A stretch of 64,000 bases of DNA from Pseudocitrobacter faecalis. GTDB lineage: Bacteria > Pseudomonadota > Gammaproteobacteria > Enterobacterales > Enterobacteriaceae. The notes below the pieces were generated by a model. It made no database searches. It had not been told where the DNA came from and saw only the letters and a program-made list of their open reading frames with translations. Both the position numbers and the translations under genes were made by a program. The first letter of the stretch is position 1. Each line of letters opens with the position of its first letter. Positions 9,774 to 20,647 of the stretch are shown in pieces. The DNA lies in contig QNRL01000001.1 in the NCBI GenBank assembly GCA_003315335.1, positions 682,001-746,000 of the forward strand, written 5' to 3'.

Positions 9774-9793
9774 CGCCGGAATAAATTCCGGCG
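9774..9793 (+). terminator. Hairpin after yecR
   Basis: CGCCGGAAT and ATTCCGGCG form a compact stem seven bases after the yecR stop, followed by an AT-rich stretch without a clean T-run. Confidence 0.5.
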
Positions 9794-9925
9794 AATTTAT
9801 TATGCCAATGCGTTTTATTCCCATTCGCATTATTAAATAAGGGTTTTTAATTTTACCTTTTGCAAATAATTTAATAACAACTTATAGTTCCTCCATAATT
9901 AATTACGCCTTTATGGAGCCTGACA

Positions 9926-10423
9926 ATGTTAAAAACGGAAATGATCGAGAAATTAAATCAACAAATGAATCTCGAGCTTTACTCCTCCCTGCTTTATCAA
10001 CAGATGAGCGCCTGGTGCAGCTTTAATAGCTTTGAGGGCGCCGCTGCATTTCTGCGCCGCCACGCTCAGGAAGAGATGCAGCACATGCAGCGTCTGTTCG
10101 ATTACCTGACCGACACCGGTAGCCTGCCATGCATCCACAGCGTTGCTTCACCGGTGGCAGAATACGCGTCACTGGACGATCTGTTCCGCGCCACCTACGA
10201 GCATGAACAATTGATTACGTCTAAGATCAATGAGCTGGCGCATGCCGCGATGACCAATCAGGATTATCCAACCTTTAATTTCCTGCAATGGTATGTCGCT
10301 GAGCAGCACGAAGAAGAGAAACTGTTTAAATCTGTGATTGATAAATTGACCCTCGCCGGGAAAAGCGGTGAAGGCCTCTACTTTATTGATAAAGAGCTCT
10401 CTACGCTCGATACTCAGAATTAA
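9926..10423 (+). CDS. ftnA: Ferritin, main iron store
   Basis: The 165-residue subunit of the 24-mer iron-storage ferritin. It oxidises Fe(II) and stores it as a ferric mineral. Ferroxidase ligands are present: Glu17 in MNLELYSS, the EEMQHM motif (Glu49, Glu50, His53), Glu94 in EHEQL and the QHEEEK stretch of helix D. It is almost identical to E. coli FtnA, including the C-terminus STLDTQN. Expression in E. coli rises with iron through Fur and H-NS; no Fur box was assigned here. Confidence 0.97.
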   Translation: MLKTEMIEKLNQQMNLELYSSLLYQQMSAWCSFNSFEGAAAFLRRHAQEEMQHMQRLFDYLTDTGSLPCIHSVASPVAEYASLDDLFRATYEHEQLITSKINELAHAAMTNQDYPTFNFLQWYVAEQHEEEKLFKSVIDKLTLAGKSGEGLYFIDKELSTLDTQN

Positions 10424-10430
10424 TTAACGG

Positions 10431-10454
10431 GCAGCGGCGTTATTTCGCCGCTGC
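10431..10454. terminator. Hairpin between convergent ftnA and yecH
   Basis: GCAGCGGCG and CGCCGCTGC form a 9 bp GC-rich stem between the two stop codons. It probably serves both genes. Confidence 0.7.
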
Positions 10455-10457
10455 TTA

Positions 10458-10697
10458 TTAATGTCGACAAATTTTACTTTCTGCCGTGGTGAATCCCGCA
10501 TCCACCGGAACAAACTTGCCTTTTTTCTCCAGAAATGCAACCAGCTCAGCTGCGGTCATATTTTCTGCCGAACAGGTATGAAAACGCGCGCTCTCACCGA
10601 AACGGTTTTCAATTGCCAATACCAGACTCTCTTTTGAATAAGATTCGCCTGATGCGATCATCATATTCAGCACTTCATGACCGTGAATAGATTCCAT
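10458..10697 (-). CDS. yecH: DUF2492 family small protein YecH
   Basis: A 79-residue cytoplasmic protein matching E. coli YecH, beginning MESIHGHEVLNMM and ending SKICRH. His and Cys residues (HGHEV, FHTCSAEN, ICRH) could bind metal, an inference supported only by its neighbours ftnA and ftnB. The function is unknown. It is divergent from tyrP. Confidence 0.9.
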   Translation of the reverse strand: MESIHGHEVLNMMIASGESYSKESLVLAIENRFGESARFHTCSAENMTAAELVAFLEKKGKFVPVDAGFTTAESKICRH

Positions 10698-10781
10698 AAT
10701 GCCTCCGCTAAAACCGTCACATTAACCTGCATTTGATATACCTTTTTTGCGCTAGCGCAGGCTTTCTTAACTCACTTTATT

Positions 10782-10822
10782 CGTAAACTTTTTATTACAC
10801 ACCCTGTAATCGTGATTTGACG
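10782..10822 (+). promoter_or_regulatory. Two adjacent TyrR boxes before tyrP
   Basis: CGTAAACTTTTTATTACA (10782-10799) matches the TyrR consensus TGTAAA-N6-TTTACA at ten of twelve positions and is a strong box. TGTAATCGTGATTTGACG (10805-10822) is a weaker box five bases downstream. This paired arrangement fits E. coli tyrP, where TyrR represses with tyrosine and activates with phenylalanine. Confidence 0.8.
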
Positions 10823-10891
10823 AATCGTCTGGTTTCACATAACCTGCGCGACATATTCGTGTCGTATATACGTGCAGTCGTAGAGGAAAGC

Positions 10892-12103
10892 GTGAAGAAC
10901 CGTACCCTGGGGAGTATTTTAATCGTAGCGGGCACCACCATTGGTGCAGGGATGCTGGCGATGCCGCTGGCTGCGGCTGGCGTCGGCTTCGGCGTAACGC
11001 TGGTGCTGTTAATTGGGCTTTGGGCATTGATGTGCTACACCGCCCTGCTGTTGCTGGAAGTGTATCAACACGTCCCTGCTGACACCGGCCTTGGCTCTCT
11101 CGCACACCGCTATCTCGGCCGCTATGGTCAGTGGCTAACCGGTTTCAGCATGTTATTTTTAATGTACGCCCTGACTGCCGCCTATATCAGCGGTGCGGGT
11201 GAGTTGCTGGCCTCCAGTCTTAGCCAGTGGTTTTCCGTCAATATGCCGCCCGCTATTGGTGTACTGCTGTTCACGGCGATTGGCGGCACGGTGATTTGTA
11301 TTGGCACATCGCTGGTCGACCTTTTCAACCGCTTCCTGTTCAGCGCCAAGATTATTTTTCTGGTGGTGATGCTGGCGCTGCTGCTGCCACACATTCATAA
11401 AATCAATTTGTTGACGCTGCCGTTGCAACAGGGTCTGGCGCTATCGGCCATCCCGGTGATCTTCACCTCATTCGGTTTTCATGGCAGCGTACCCAGCATT
11501 GTGAGCTATATGAATGGCGACATTCGTAAACTACGTCGCGTGTTTATGATTGGCAGTTTCATTCCGCTGGTCGCTTATCTCTTCTGGCAGTTGGCGACAC
11601 TGGGTAGCATTGAGTCCAGCGTCTTTGCCGGTTTGATGGCACAGCATACGGGGCTTAATGGTCTGCTGGAAGCGATTCGCGCCGTTGTCGCGTCAGCCCA
11701 CGTCGAACTGGCGGTACATCTGTTTGCCGATCTGGCGCTGGCAACCTCTTTCCTCGGCGTGGCTCTGGGCTTGTTTGATTATCTGGCGGATTTGTTCCAG
11801 CGTCAGAACGGCGTACGCGGTCGCCTGCAAACGGGTGGCATTACCTTCCTGCCGCCGCTGGCCTTCGCCCTTTTCTATCCGCGTGGTTTTGTGATGGCGC
11901 TGGGTTATGCGGGCGTGGCACTGGCGGTGCTGGCGTTGATTATTCCATCACTGTTGACGATGCAGAGCCGTAAACATCACCCACAAGGTGGTTATCGCGT
12001 CGCTGGCGGAACGCCCGCGTTATGGTTTGTGTTTGCCTGTGGGATTGCGGTGATTGCGATTCAGGTAGCGATAGCGGCAAATCTTTTACCTGCCGTAGGC
12101 TAA
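10892..12103 (+). CDS. tyrP: Tyrosine-specific proton symporter
   Basis: Inner-membrane permease that takes up tyrosine with protons; 403 residues and 11 predicted membrane segments, as in E. coli TyrP. The N-terminal [19 protein letters not shown] motif is characteristic of the hydroxy/aromatic amino acid permease family. The true start is the GTG at 10892 (VKNRTLGS) preceded by GAGGAAAG; the longer frame from 10817 would overlap the second TyrR box. It is a single-gene unit ending at a shared terminator. Confidence 0.95.
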   Translation: MKNRTLGSILIVAGTTIGAGMLAMPLAAAGVGFGVTLVLLIGLWALMCYTALLLLEVYQHVPADTGLGSLAHRYLGRYGQWLTGFSMLFLMYALTAAYISGAGELLASSLSQWFSVNMPPAIGVLLFTAIGGTVICIGTSLVDLFNRFLFSAKIIFLVVMLALLLPHIHKINLLTLPLQQGLALSAIPVIFTSFGFHGSVPSIVSYMNGDIRKLRRVFMIGSFIPLVAYLFWQLATLGSIESSVFAGLMAQHTGLNGLLEAIRAVVASAHVELAVHLFADLALATSFLGVALGLFDYLADLFQRQNGVRGRLQTGGITFLPPLAFALFYPRGFVMALGYAGVALAVLALIIPSLLTMQSRKHHPQGGYRVAGGTPALWFVFACGIAVIAIQVAIAANLLPAVG

Positions 12104-12109
12104 AAAAAA

Positions 12110-12128
12110 GCCGGGTAATACACCCGGC
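12110..12128. terminator. Bidirectional terminator between tyrP and yecA
   Basis: GCCGGGT and ACCCGGC form a stem flanked by eight A on the left and seven T on the right, so it works for both convergent genes. Confidence 0.9.
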
Positions 12129-12135
12129 ATTTTTT

Positions 12136-12804
12136 TCATTTATTGGCACAGCACTGTTTGTATTTCTTTCCGCTGCCGCAGGGGCATGGCTCGTTACGCC
12201 CCACTTTCCCATCATTTCTGACAGGCTGCTGCACCGGCGTCATTTTCGGATGCGCCATCCAGTAACCATGCAACATGAGCGCTGCCGGGCGGATCTTGTC
12301 GATACTTTCCAGATACTCTTCAGCCGTGAAGTTATCCAGCGCCTCTGCTTTCTGCTCTTCACCGTGCAGTGCGATGGCATCCAGCTCTTCCTGTAACGCA
12401 GGCGGCAAACCCGACCAGTCGCTTAAGCCCACGCCACGCATATAGCCATAGCACCACTCTTCCACAACCGTCAGCTCCTGGCCCTCTTCCTCGCGCGTGC
12501 CGAAAAGAGGTTCAAACTGATCGGGATAGTCATTCAGACGCTCAGCAATATCGCCCATATGTTGCAACGTAAGGTTGATGAAACGATCGCGCTCACGGTC
12601 CTCTGACCAGCGCGGCACGCTATCCGCCCCACCCCATACAGCCAGAAGCCAGTCTGCCGGCTCAATCTCTTGTGGCGAGGAAAGGATGGCCGTGAGCATA
12701 CCATCCAGCTCGGAAACGTCGAGAATCGATTTATCCGTCGAATATTTCTCGATGGTCTCATCCAGCCATTCCAGCTCGCTTTCGGTTAAGGGTCCTGTTT
12801 TCAT
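12136..12804 (-). CDS. yecA: UPF0149/SEC-C protein YecA
   Basis: A 222-residue cytoplasmic protein. Residues 1-190 form a UPF0149 (YgfB-like) domain and the C-terminus is a SEC-C zinc-binding motif [13 protein letters not shown], as at the end of SecA; E. coli YecA is reported to bind metal and to associate with ribosomes. The ATG at 12802-12804 (MKTGPL) gives the E. coli N-terminus. A second ATG four codons upstream is possible, and neither has a strong ribosome site. Confidence 0.92.
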   Translation of the reverse strand: MKTGPLTESELEWLDETIEKYSTDKSILDVSELDGMLTAILSSPQEIEPADWLLAVWGGADSVPRWSEDRERDRFINLTLQHMGDIAERLNDYPDQFEPLFGTREEEGQELTVVEEWCYGYMRGVGLSDWSGLPPALQEELDAIALHGEEQKAEALDNFTAEEYLESIDKIRPAALMLHGYWMAHPKMTPVQQPVRNDGKVGRNEPCPCGSGKKYKQCCANK

Positions 12805-12954
12805 TTTTGATCTCATCACGTTTATAAGGGAGCGTTCAGACAAGTATTGAGGGAGAGCAGGATAAATGGAAGCAAAGAAAAACAGATACAAAAAAACCAC
12901 CCGGAGGTGGTTTCACGACACTGCTTATTGCTTTGATTATTCTTTGCTTTCCCA

Positions 12955-13041
12955 TGGTACCCGGAGTGGGACTTGAACCCACACAGCGCGAACGCCGAGG
13001 GATTTTAAATCCCTTGTGTCTACCGATTCCACCATCCGGGC
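12955..13041 (-). tRNA. leuZ: tRNA-Leu, anticodon TAA
   Basis: An 87 nt gene that begins GCCCGGATGGTGGAAT and ends with an encoded CCA. The anticodon arm GGGATTTAAAATCCC reads TAA. The long variable arm is typical of leucine tRNA. Third gene of the glyW-cysT-leuZ transcript. Confidence 0.97.
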
Positions 13042-13053
13042 TCGGGAAGAAAG

Positions 13054-13127
13054 TGGAGGCGCGTTCCGGAGTCGAACCGGACTAGACGGATTTGCAATCC
13101 GCTACATAACCGCTTTGCTAACGCGCC
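13054..13127 (-). tRNA. cysT: tRNA-Cys, anticodon GCA
   Basis: A 74 nt gene starting GGCGCGTTAGCAAAGCGG and ending CGCGCCTCCA. The anticodon arm GCGGATTGCAAATCCG reads GCA. Middle gene of the tRNA operon, 12 bp from leuZ. Confidence 0.97.
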
Positions 13128-13165
13128 TTTAAAACGTAACACCCGCAACTGCCGATGTTTTAATT

Positions 13166-13241
<76 letters not shown>

Positions 13242-13314
13242 GTCATCAAGTTGATTTGCTAACCACTTGATTTTGCTATCGTCTGGCAATCAGTGCCGCC
13301 GTTCGATGCGTTGC

Positions 13315-13342
13315 ATTCTACTTATCTGACGCACTGAGTCAA
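13315..13342 (-). promoter_or_regulatory. Promoter of the glyW-cysT-leuZ operon
   Basis: On the minus strand TTGACT (13337-13342) and TAGAAT (13315-13320) are separated by 16 bases and followed by the GC-containing stretch GCAACGCATCG, as expected for a stable-RNA promoter under stringent control. It is about 75 bp upstream of glyW. Confidence 0.75.
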
Positions 13343-13392
13343 CGGTATTTTTAGCAACTTTGTGTTGTTTGCTGAAAATTACGCCGAAACGA

Positions 13393-13941
13393 TCACTGTT
13401 CAAGCAAATCTGCACGCGCAGCGTTCAAATATTGCAGCATTGACCACAGTGTCAGTACCGCCGCAAACAGGAACAGTACGATACCGGCCCACTCCACCCA
13501 CTCATTGGGACGCCACAACAGCCACGCCAGGGCCGCCATTTGCGCAGTGGTTTTCACTTTGCCAATCCAGGAGACGGCCACGCTGCTGCGTTTACCCAGC
13601 TCTGCCATCCACTCACGAAGGGCAGAAATAATAATTTCACGGCCAATCATAATGGCAGCCGGCAGCGTCACCCACCACGTGTGATAGTGTTCAACCACCA
13701 GCACCATAGCGATGGCCACCATCACTTTATCGGCTACCGGATCAAGAAATGCGCCAAAACGCGTACTCTGGTTCCAGCGACGCGCCAGATAGCCATCAAA
13801 CCAATCGGTTACCGCGGCAATACAGAAGATCAGTGCACAGGCGAACGGCGCCCAAACAAACGGGAGATAAAACGCCAACACAAAGAACGGGATAAGGATG
13901 ACGCGGAACAGGGTAAGCAACGTAGGAATATTATATTGCAT
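13393..13941 (-). CDS. pgsA: Phosphatidylglycerophosphate synthase
   Basis: Inner-membrane enzyme that joins CDP-diacylglycerol and glycerol-3-phosphate, the committed step to phosphatidylglycerol and cardiolipin. The 182 residues carry the CDP-alcohol phosphatidyltransferase signature [27 protein letters not shown] (D-G-A-R-G-D-D spacing) near residues 45-72, plus four or more membrane segments. It lies just downstream of uvrC on the same strand, as in E. coli. Confidence 0.97.
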   Translation of the reverse strand: MQYNIPTLLTLFRVILIPFFVLAFYLPFVWAPFACALIFCIAAVTDWFDGYLARRWNQSTRFGAFLDPVADKVMVAIAMVLVVEHYHTWWVTLPAAIMIGREIIISALREWMAELGKRSSVAVSWIGKVKTTAQMAALAWLLWRPNEWVEWAGIVLFLFAAVLTLWSMLQYLNAARADLLEQ

Positions 13942-13995
13942 GCAAGGTAACTATCTGTTGTTAGTAAATATTAGCCCTATGTTGCTACAGAGCCC

Positions 13996-15828
13996 CTAAT
14001 GTTTCAACGAGTAGAAGATCTTTTCTGCCAGGCCGTGTGAGATACCCGGAACTTTCGCTATCTCTTCAACGCTGGCGTTTTGCAGACCTTGCAGGCCGCC
14101 CATGTATTTAAGCAGCATCTGGCGACGCTTCGGCCCGACGCCTTCGATAGTCTCCAGCGTACTGGTGCTCTTTACTTTAGCGCGTTTTTTACGGTGCCCG
14201 GAAATCGCATGATCGTGTGATTCGTCACGAATATGCTGGATAACATGCAACGCAGGGGAATCTGGCGGTAAGCTAAAGCCCTCACCTTCCGGTTCAAAAA
14301 ACAACGTTTCGAGCCCGGCTTTACGATCGCTGCCTTTTGCCACGCCGAGCAGTAAAGGATGGTTTTTATCCCATTTGACATCAAGCTCGGCAAAAACGGC
14401 TTTCGCCTGACCCAGTTGCCCTTTGCCGCCGTCGATCAAAATAACATCCGGGATCTTACTCTCTTCTATATCTTTACCATAGCGGCGGCGTAGCACCTGG
14501 TTCATTGCCGCGTAGTCATCACCCGGTGTGATACCCGTAATGTTATAGCGACGATACTCGGCGCGCAGCGGCCCATTCGCATCAAACACCACGCAGGAGG
14601 CCACGGTCTGCTCGCCCATCGTATGACTGATGTCAAAACACTCCATCCGCTTAATCTCAGGCAGTTCCAACTGTGCTGCCAGCGCTTTCAGGCGCTGATG
14701 CACGGTGGACTGTTGCGAAAGTTTGGTGGTGAGCGCCGTCGCCGCGTTGGTACGGGCAAGTTTCAGGTAGCGTGCGCGGTCACCGCGCGGTTTAGTTTCA
14801 ACGTGGATGCGCCGCCCGGCCAGCTCCGACAACGAATCGGCCAGCAGGGTTTTATCACTGAGCGCAAAGTCGAGCAGGATTTCCCCCGGCAGAGTACGCA
14901 TCTGGCTACCCTGGAAGTAAAACTGACCGACAAAGGTTTCCACCACTTCGTCAAGCTCCGTACCGCCGGGCACTTTCGGGAAGTAGCTGCGGCTGCCCAA
15001 CACTTTGCCCTGACGAATAAAGAGCACATAGACGCAGGCCATTCCTGCCTCAAACGAAACGCCAATGACGTCGAGGTCGTCGCCGTTATTCGAGACGAAC
15101 TGTTTCTCAGTCACGCGTCGTACCGCCTGAATCTGGTCGCGAATGCGCGCCGCCTCTTCAAACTCCAGCGCCTGACTGGCTTTCTCCATCCGCGCGATCA
15201 GCATGGTTAACACCTGATCGTCTTTCCCGGCGAGGAACAGGCGCACATAATCGACCTGCTGCGCGTATTCTTCTTCGCTGACCAGCCCGGCGACACACGG
15301 CCCAAGGCAGCGGCCAATCTGGTATTGCAGACAGGGACGCGAGCGGTTGCGGTAGACGCTGTTCTCACACTGACGAATCGGGAAGATTTTTTGCAACAGC
15401 GCCAACGTTTCCCGCACGGCATAGCCGTTAGGGAATGGGCCAAAATATTCCCCTTTCGCATGCTTCGCGCCACGGTGCATCGCCAGCCGCGGGTGGGTAT
15501 CGCCGCTCAGGAAAATAAAGGGATAAGATTTATCATCACGCAGCAGCACGTTGTAACGTGGCTGGTAGAGTTTGATGTAGTTGTGTTCCAGCAGCAGCGC
15601 TTCGGTTTCCGTGTGCGTGACGGTCACGTCGATCTGCGCAATTTGCGCCACCAGCGCCTCCGTTTTACGGGAAGAGACCTGGCGACGAAAATAGCTGGAG
15701 AGGCGTTTTTTAAGATCTTTGGCTTTACCGACGTAAATAACGGTGCCACCGACATCATACATACGATAGACGCCGGGCTGGCTGGTGACCGTTTTCAGGA
15801 AGGCTTTTGAATCAAAAACTTCACTCAC
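13996..15828 (-). CDS. uvrC: Excinuclease ABC subunit C
   Basis: Nuclease subunit of nucleotide excision repair that cuts the damaged strand on both sides after UvrAB loading. The 610 residues have an N-terminal GIY-YIG domain (PGVYRMYD and [14 protein letters not shown], 3' incision), a UVR motif near residue 205 that contacts UvrB, an RNase H-like domain ([18 protein letters not shown]) for 5' incision, and helix-hairpin-helix motifs at the end. The start is GTG and overlaps the uvrY stop by four bases (GTGA), so translation is coupled. Confidence 0.97.
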   Translation of the reverse strand: MSEVFDSKAFLKTVTSQPGVYRMYDVGGTVIYVGKAKDLKKRLSSYFRRQVSSRKTEALVAQIAQIDVTVTHTETEALLLEHNYIKLYQPRYNVLLRDDKSYPFIFLSGDTHPRLAMHRGAKHAKGEYFGPFPNGYAVRETLALLQKIFPIRQCENSVYRNRSRPCLQYQIGRCLGPCVAGLVSEEEYAQQVDYVRLFLAGKDDQVLTMLIARMEKASQALEFEEAARIRDQIQAVRRVTEKQFVSNNGDDLDVIGVSFEAGMACVYVLFIRQGKVLGSRSYFPKVPGGTELDEVVETFVGQFYFQGSQMRTLPGEILLDFALSDKTLLADSLSELAGRRIHVETKPRGDRARYLKLARTNAATALTTKLSQQSTVHQRLKALAAQLELPEIKRMECFDISHTMGEQTVASCVVFDANGPLRAEYRRYNITGITPGDDYAAMNQVLRRRYGKDIEESKIPDVILIDGGKGQLGQAKAVFAELDVKWDKNHPLLLGVAKGSDRKAGLETLFFEPEGEGFSLPPDSPALHVIQHIRDESHDHAISGHRKKRAKVKSTSTLETIEGVGPKRRQMLLKYMGGLQGLQNASVEEIAKVPGISHGLAEKIFYSLKH

Positions 15829-16481
15829 TGACTTGCTAGCGACTCCGCATTACACAGACCATGGCGAATTGCCAGGTGAGTCAGTTCAACATCGCCATGA
15901 ATGTTCAATTTGCTGAACATGCGATAGCGATAACTGTTCACCGTTTTAGGACTCAGATTCAACTGCTCTGAGATCTCATTTACTTTTTGGCCTTTGGTGA
16001 TCATCAGCATAATCTGCAATTCGCGTTCAGACAAACTGGCGAATGGCGATTCTGTTTTTTCCGGCTCAATTTGACTCAGGGCCATCTGCTGCGCGATATC
16101 AGATGCAATATAGCGCTGGCCAGAGAATACAGAGCGGATGGCATTCACCACTTCTTGCGGTGCTGCCCCTTTGGTTAAATAGCCAGCCGCCCCTGCCTGC
16201 ATAACCCTGGCGGGGAGCGGATTTTCGGTATGAACGGTTAACATAATCACTTTTGTGTCAACCGCAGAGCGCGCAATTTTACGCGTGGCCTCAAGGCCGC
16301 CGATGCCCGGCATGTTCATATCCATCAGAACAACATCAACGGGATTAGCGCGGCACCACTTCACAGCGTCTTCGCCGCAGTTAACTTCACCGGTGACCCT
16401 AATACCTTTTGTATCTTCGAGAATGCGTCGTATCCCTGCGCGCACCAGTTCGTGGTCATCAACAAGAAGGACGTTGATCAA
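15825..16481 (-). CDS. uvrY: Response regulator UvrY of the BarA/UvrY system
   Basis: A 218-residue response regulator that, phosphorylated by BarA, activates csrB and csrC small RNA genes and so controls carbon storage, motility and biofilm. The receiver domain (residues 1-120) has the acidic pocket VDDHE, the phospho-acceptor Asp54 in [10 protein letters not shown] and the Lys of TKGAAP; a LuxR-type helix-turn-helix ([15 protein letters not shown] onward) ends the protein. The start is a TTG giving MINVLLVDD, in keeping with E. coli. GGAG lies about ten bases upstream. Confidence 0.97.
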   Translation of the reverse strand: MINVLLVDDHELVRAGIRRILEDTKGIRVTGEVNCGEDAVKWCRANPVDVVLMDMNMPGIGGLEATRKIARSAVDTKVIMLTVHTENPLPARVMQAGAAGYLTKGAAPQEVVNAIRSVFSGQRYIASDIAQQMALSQIEPEKTESPFASLSERELQIMLMITKGQKVNEISEQLNLSPKTVNSYRYRMFSKLNIHGDVELTHLAIRHGLCNAESLASQ

Positions 16482-16934
16482 AGGAATAATCTCCAGAATA
16501 GGGATAACGCTACTACCTCTTAATTCACTCCCATAGTACCGGGTTTTATATCAATTTTGAAAGTCTAAAAGTGTCACAGCGTCGATTTTGATCTCGTTTT
16601 TGGAAATTAGAATGTACATCTGATGGAAATGTCTTAAAAACAGTGAGATGCGAAGCACTCTTTTTACAACTTTCTACGCAATTTGTCCGTATATGGACAA
16701 TTTTTCGCAGATGAGAAATACGCAATATAATATGTAACAATAATTAACGATGAGAGAACCAGATTTAAACATTTTGTGTGCATAATCACTGTTCTGGCCA
16801 TTTTTAATTATCAGGAGAGGCGAAAGTAACGGGTAAAAAACAAGCACTCCATTTTTTATGCTGGCTTGTGGTATACTTCGCGCCCTTCACTATCCAGTAT
16901 CGCGCACCAGCGCAGAAATCATACGAGGCAATAA
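16482..16934. other. uvrY-yecF divergent intergenic region
   Basis: About 450 bp, AT-rich and without a convincing gene. It must contain the promoters of uvrY (leftward) and yecF (rightward). Only the yecF promoter could be assigned, at 16869-16877. Confidence 0.5.
16869..16877 (+). promoter_or_regulatory. Extended -10 promoter before yecF
   Basis: TGGTATACT gives an extended -10 (TGN plus TATACT) followed by a GC-rich start region. The -35 region is weak, as is common with extended -10 promoters. Confidence 0.55.
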
Positions 16935-17159
16935 ATGAGCACACCTGATTTTTCCACCGCGGAGAATAACCAACACCTGGCCCAGGAGGTATCCTGTCTG
17001 AAAGCCATGCTGACCCTGATGCTGCAGGCAATGGGTCAGGCAGATGCTGGCCGCGTGATTCTCAAAATGGAAAAGCAAATTGCACTGCTGGAAGATGAAG
17101 CCCAGTCTGCTGTATTTTCCAGCACCGTTAAGCAAATTAAACAAGCTTACCGCCAGTAA
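16935..17159 (+). CDS. yecF: DUF2594 family protein YecF
   Basis: A 74-residue cytoplasmic protein matching E. coli YecF. It is helical and amphipathic, with coiled-coil character ([14 protein letters not shown]), but has no known function. GAGG precedes the ATG. It is convergent with sdiA and shares a terminator region. Confidence 0.92.
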   Translation: MSTPDFSTAENNQHLAQEVSCLKAMLTLMLQAMGQADAGRVILKMEKQIALLEDEAQSAVFSSTVKQIKQAYRQ

Positions 17160-17164
17160 TAAAA

Positions 17165-17195
17165 AACCGGCTGTAAGCAATGCCTACAGCCGGTT
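17165..17195. terminator. Terminator between yecF and sdiA
   Basis: AACCGGCTGTA and TACAGCCGGTT form an 11 bp stem with A-run on the left and T-run on the right, serving the two convergent genes. Confidence 0.85.
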
Positions 17196-17226
17196 TTCCG
17201 TCTGACACGCAGAACATTAAACAGAG

Positions 17227-17949
17227 TCAGATAAGACCAATCGCTACCGCATAGCAGGCAATCTGCGTTTTATTCGGCGCATCAAATTTCTTCTGCATAT
17301 TCTTTTGGTGGAAGTTCACCGTATTCTCGGAAATTGACAGAATCATCGAAATCTCCGCCGATGTTTTACCCTCTGCCGTCCATTGTAGTATTTCCAGTTC
17401 ACGTTTACTGAACTTCATCTCCCTCGGCATGACCATTTCATCCTCAACGCGTAATAGCGCAAGAGAACTCATCTCTAATAACATTTGCAGGCGAAGTTCA
17501 ATTTCATCACTATCTGGCCCTGCTTCTGTCGCGTGTGTTCGTGATACCGAAAAGAAACTATGAGCATGATTCGGAAGCATCAGACATTGCGTCGCGCCCG
17601 TACGCAGACCATGATCACGTGCGGCATCCCACAACTCCTGGGCTTCGCAGAATAACGCATCGTCCCACCGTAAATGCCCAAAACGGAAATTGCCCTGCTT
17701 CAGAACCGGATCGACTGCCAGATAATTCGCGGCTTTATAATGCGACATCCAGGCGTCAGGATAAGTGGTATAGAGTGAAGTTTTAGGCCGCGTGAACGGC
17801 ACCGGATGGCGCACGCACAGCGAGAAGAAGTCATATTCAAGGTGTTCGGTTTGCTGCTGCAGAAGCGTATAAATGTGGTCGCTGGTTGATGCGGATTGAA
17901 AACGATGCAGCATCTCCCGCCGCCAACTGAAAAAGTCACTGTCCCTCAT
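17227..17949 (-). CDS. sdiA: LuxR-type quorum-sensing regulator SdiA
   Basis: Transcription factor of 240 residues that binds N-acyl-homoserine lactones made by other species, since Escherichia and Salmonella lack a LuxI enzyme; no luxI-like gene is in this window. The N-terminal autoinducer-binding domain has the conserved W and Y/D residues (YPDAWMSHYKAANYLAVDPV), and the C-terminal helix-turn-helix (FSKRELEILQWTAEGKTSAEI) binds DNA. Same neighbours as in E. coli. Confidence 0.96.
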   Translation of the reverse strand: MRDSDFFSWRREMLHRFQSASTSDHIYTLLQQQTEHLEYDFFSLCVRHPVPFTRPKTSLYTTYPDAWMSHYKAANYLAVDPVLKQGNFRFGHLRWDDALFCEAQELWDAARDHGLRTGATQCLMLPNHAHSFFSVSRTHATEAGPDSDEIELRLQMLLEMSSLALLRVEDEMVMPREMKFSKRELEILQWTAEGKTSAEISMILSISENTVNFHQKNMQKKFDAPNKTQIACYAVAIGLI

Positions 17950-18090
17950 AACGAACGAGAAAGCCTCTTATTGAGAATTATTTTTATCAATACAGAAAAC
18001 TAACACATAAACAGTGCTTATATGTATAAAATATTACATTCTCGCAAAATTATCTTAATTTTCAGCTGACAGGCGAAGAGATGTCCGGGC

Positions 18091-18125
18091 AATTACCGTC
18101 CTGATTTTGGTTAAGGACGGTAATT
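18091..18125 (-). terminator. Terminator after tcyN
   Basis: AATTACCGTCCT and AGGACGGTAATT form a perfect 12 bp stem around an 11-base loop, just after the tcyN stop on the minus strand. Confidence 0.75.
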
Positions 18126-18134
18126 GATTTCGGT

Positions 18135-18887
18135 TTACTGCATGAGGAATTTTTCGAGGAACTGACGGGTACGCGCCTGCTGCGGATTAGCAAACAGCGC
18201 TTTCGCCTCGCCCTGCTCCACAATGCGTCCCTGATCCATAAAGATAGCGCGGTCGGCGACATCACGCGCGAAACTCATCTCGTGCGTCACAATAACCATA
18301 GTGCGCTTCTCCTGGGCCAGTTGACGGATGGTATTTAATACCTCGCCGACCAGTTCAGGATCCAGCGCAGACGTCGGTTCATCAAACAGAATCACATCCG
18401 GGCGCATTGCCAGCGCACGGGCAATAGCCACTCGCTGCTGCTGCCCCCCGGACAAGCGACGCGGATAGCTCCCCTCTTTCCCGGCCAGGCCCACTTTCGC
18501 CAGCAATTCACGCGCGCGGGCGCTGGCTTCAGCTTTATTTTCACCTTTAACAATGACCGGGCCTTCAATGATATTTTCCAGCACCGTCCGGTGAGGAAAT
18601 AAATTGAAACTCTGGAAGACAAACCCTACATGCTGGCGCAGACGGCGGATTAACCCCTTCTGCTGGCTGATGGATTTTGCCGTATCGATGGTAATATCAC
18701 CCACCCGAATGGTGCCGCCTTCCGGTTGCTCCAGTAAATTAATACTGCGCAGGAGCGTGGTTTTCCCCGAGCCGCTCGGCCCGATAATCGCCACCACTTC
18801 ACCTTCATTTACCTGCAAATCGATGCCATGCAGCACCGTCTGACCATGGAACTTTTTCACAAGGTTTTTTACGTCGATGGCACTCAT
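18135..18887 (-). CDS. tcyN: L-cystine ABC transporter, ATPase
   Basis: ATP-binding subunit (250 residues, formerly yecC) of the TcyJLN importer for L-cystine and related sulfur amino acids. Walker A GPSGSGKTT near residue 37, signature LSGGQQQ and Walker B VILFDEPTSALDPE are intact. The start overlaps the tcyL stop by four bases. In E. coli the system also lets cystine and diaminopimelate enter and is induced by sulfur limitation through CysB. Confidence 0.97.
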   Translation of the reverse strand: MSAIDVKNLVKKFHGQTVLHGIDLQVNEGEVVAIIGPSGSGKTTLLRSINLLEQPEGGTIRVGDITIDTAKSISQQKGLIRRLRQHVGFVFQSFNLFPHRTVLENIIEGPVIVKGENKAEASARARELLAKVGLAGKEGSYPRRLSGGQQQRVAIARALAMRPDVILFDEPTSALDPELVGEVLNTIRQLAQEKRTMVIVTHEMSFARDVADRAIFMDQGRIVEQGEAKALFANPQQARTRQFLEKFLMQ

Positions 18888-19552
18888 TTTGGATCACGCT
18901 CCTGGCGGTTAAGCTGATTTTCAAAGTAGTTTTGCAGCGAGGAGAGCACCGTCGCCATCACCCAGTAGATCAACGAGGCCGCGAGGTACATGGTGAAGAC
19001 TTCCAGCGTGCGCGACGTGATAAGCTGCGCCTGACGGAACAGCTCTGGCACCTGAATCGTCGCCGCAAGCGAGGTGTCTTTCACCAGGCTAATAAAACTG
19101 TTCGACAACGGCGGCAGCGCAACGCGTGCAGCCTGCGGCAGAATCGCCCGGCGCAGCGTTTGCCACGGCGTCATCCCGATACTGGCGGCAGCTTCCCACT
19201 GGCCTTTATCGATAGAAGAAATTGCCGCACGCAAGGTTTCAGACGTGTACGCCGCCGTGTTCAGCGACAGGCCAATCATCGCTGACGGGATAGGATCTAA
19301 TTCGATGCCAAACTGCGGCAGGCCGTAATAAATCATAAACAGCTGTGCAATAAGCGGCGTACCGCGAAAAACAGAGATGTAGAAACGCGCCAGCCAGCGC
19401 ACCGGCCAGACTTGCGACATCCGCATCAGCGCCAGCAGGAACCCCAGCACCAAACCAAAAAACATGCCGCCAATACTCAATTGCAGCGTGAACACTGCGC
19501 CTTTGAGCAGATACGGCAGCGAATCAACAACCAGTTGTATACTCTCTTGCAT
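18884..19552 (-). CDS. tcyL: L-cystine ABC transporter, permease
   Basis: Membrane subunit of 222 residues (formerly yecS). It belongs to the polar amino acid permease family, with the EAA loop (EAAASIGMTPWQTLRRAILPQA) near residue 135 that contacts the ATPase TcyN. About five membrane segments are visible. It follows dcyD by 15 bp, so dcyD-tcyL-tcyN form one transcript. Confidence 0.96.
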   Translation of the reverse strand: MQESIQLVVDSLPYLLKGAVFTLQLSIGGMFFGLVLGFLLALMRMSQVWPVRWLARFYISVFRGTPLIAQLFMIYYGLPQFGIELDPIPSAMIGLSLNTAAYTSETLRAAISSIDKGQWEAAASIGMTPWQTLRRAILPQAARVALPPLSNSFISLVKDTSLAATIQVPELFRQAQLITSRTLEVFTMYLAASLIYWVMATVLSSLQNYFENQLNRQERDPK

Positions 19553-19567
19553 AAGTCTTTTTCTACG

Positions 19568-20647
<1,080 letters not shown>
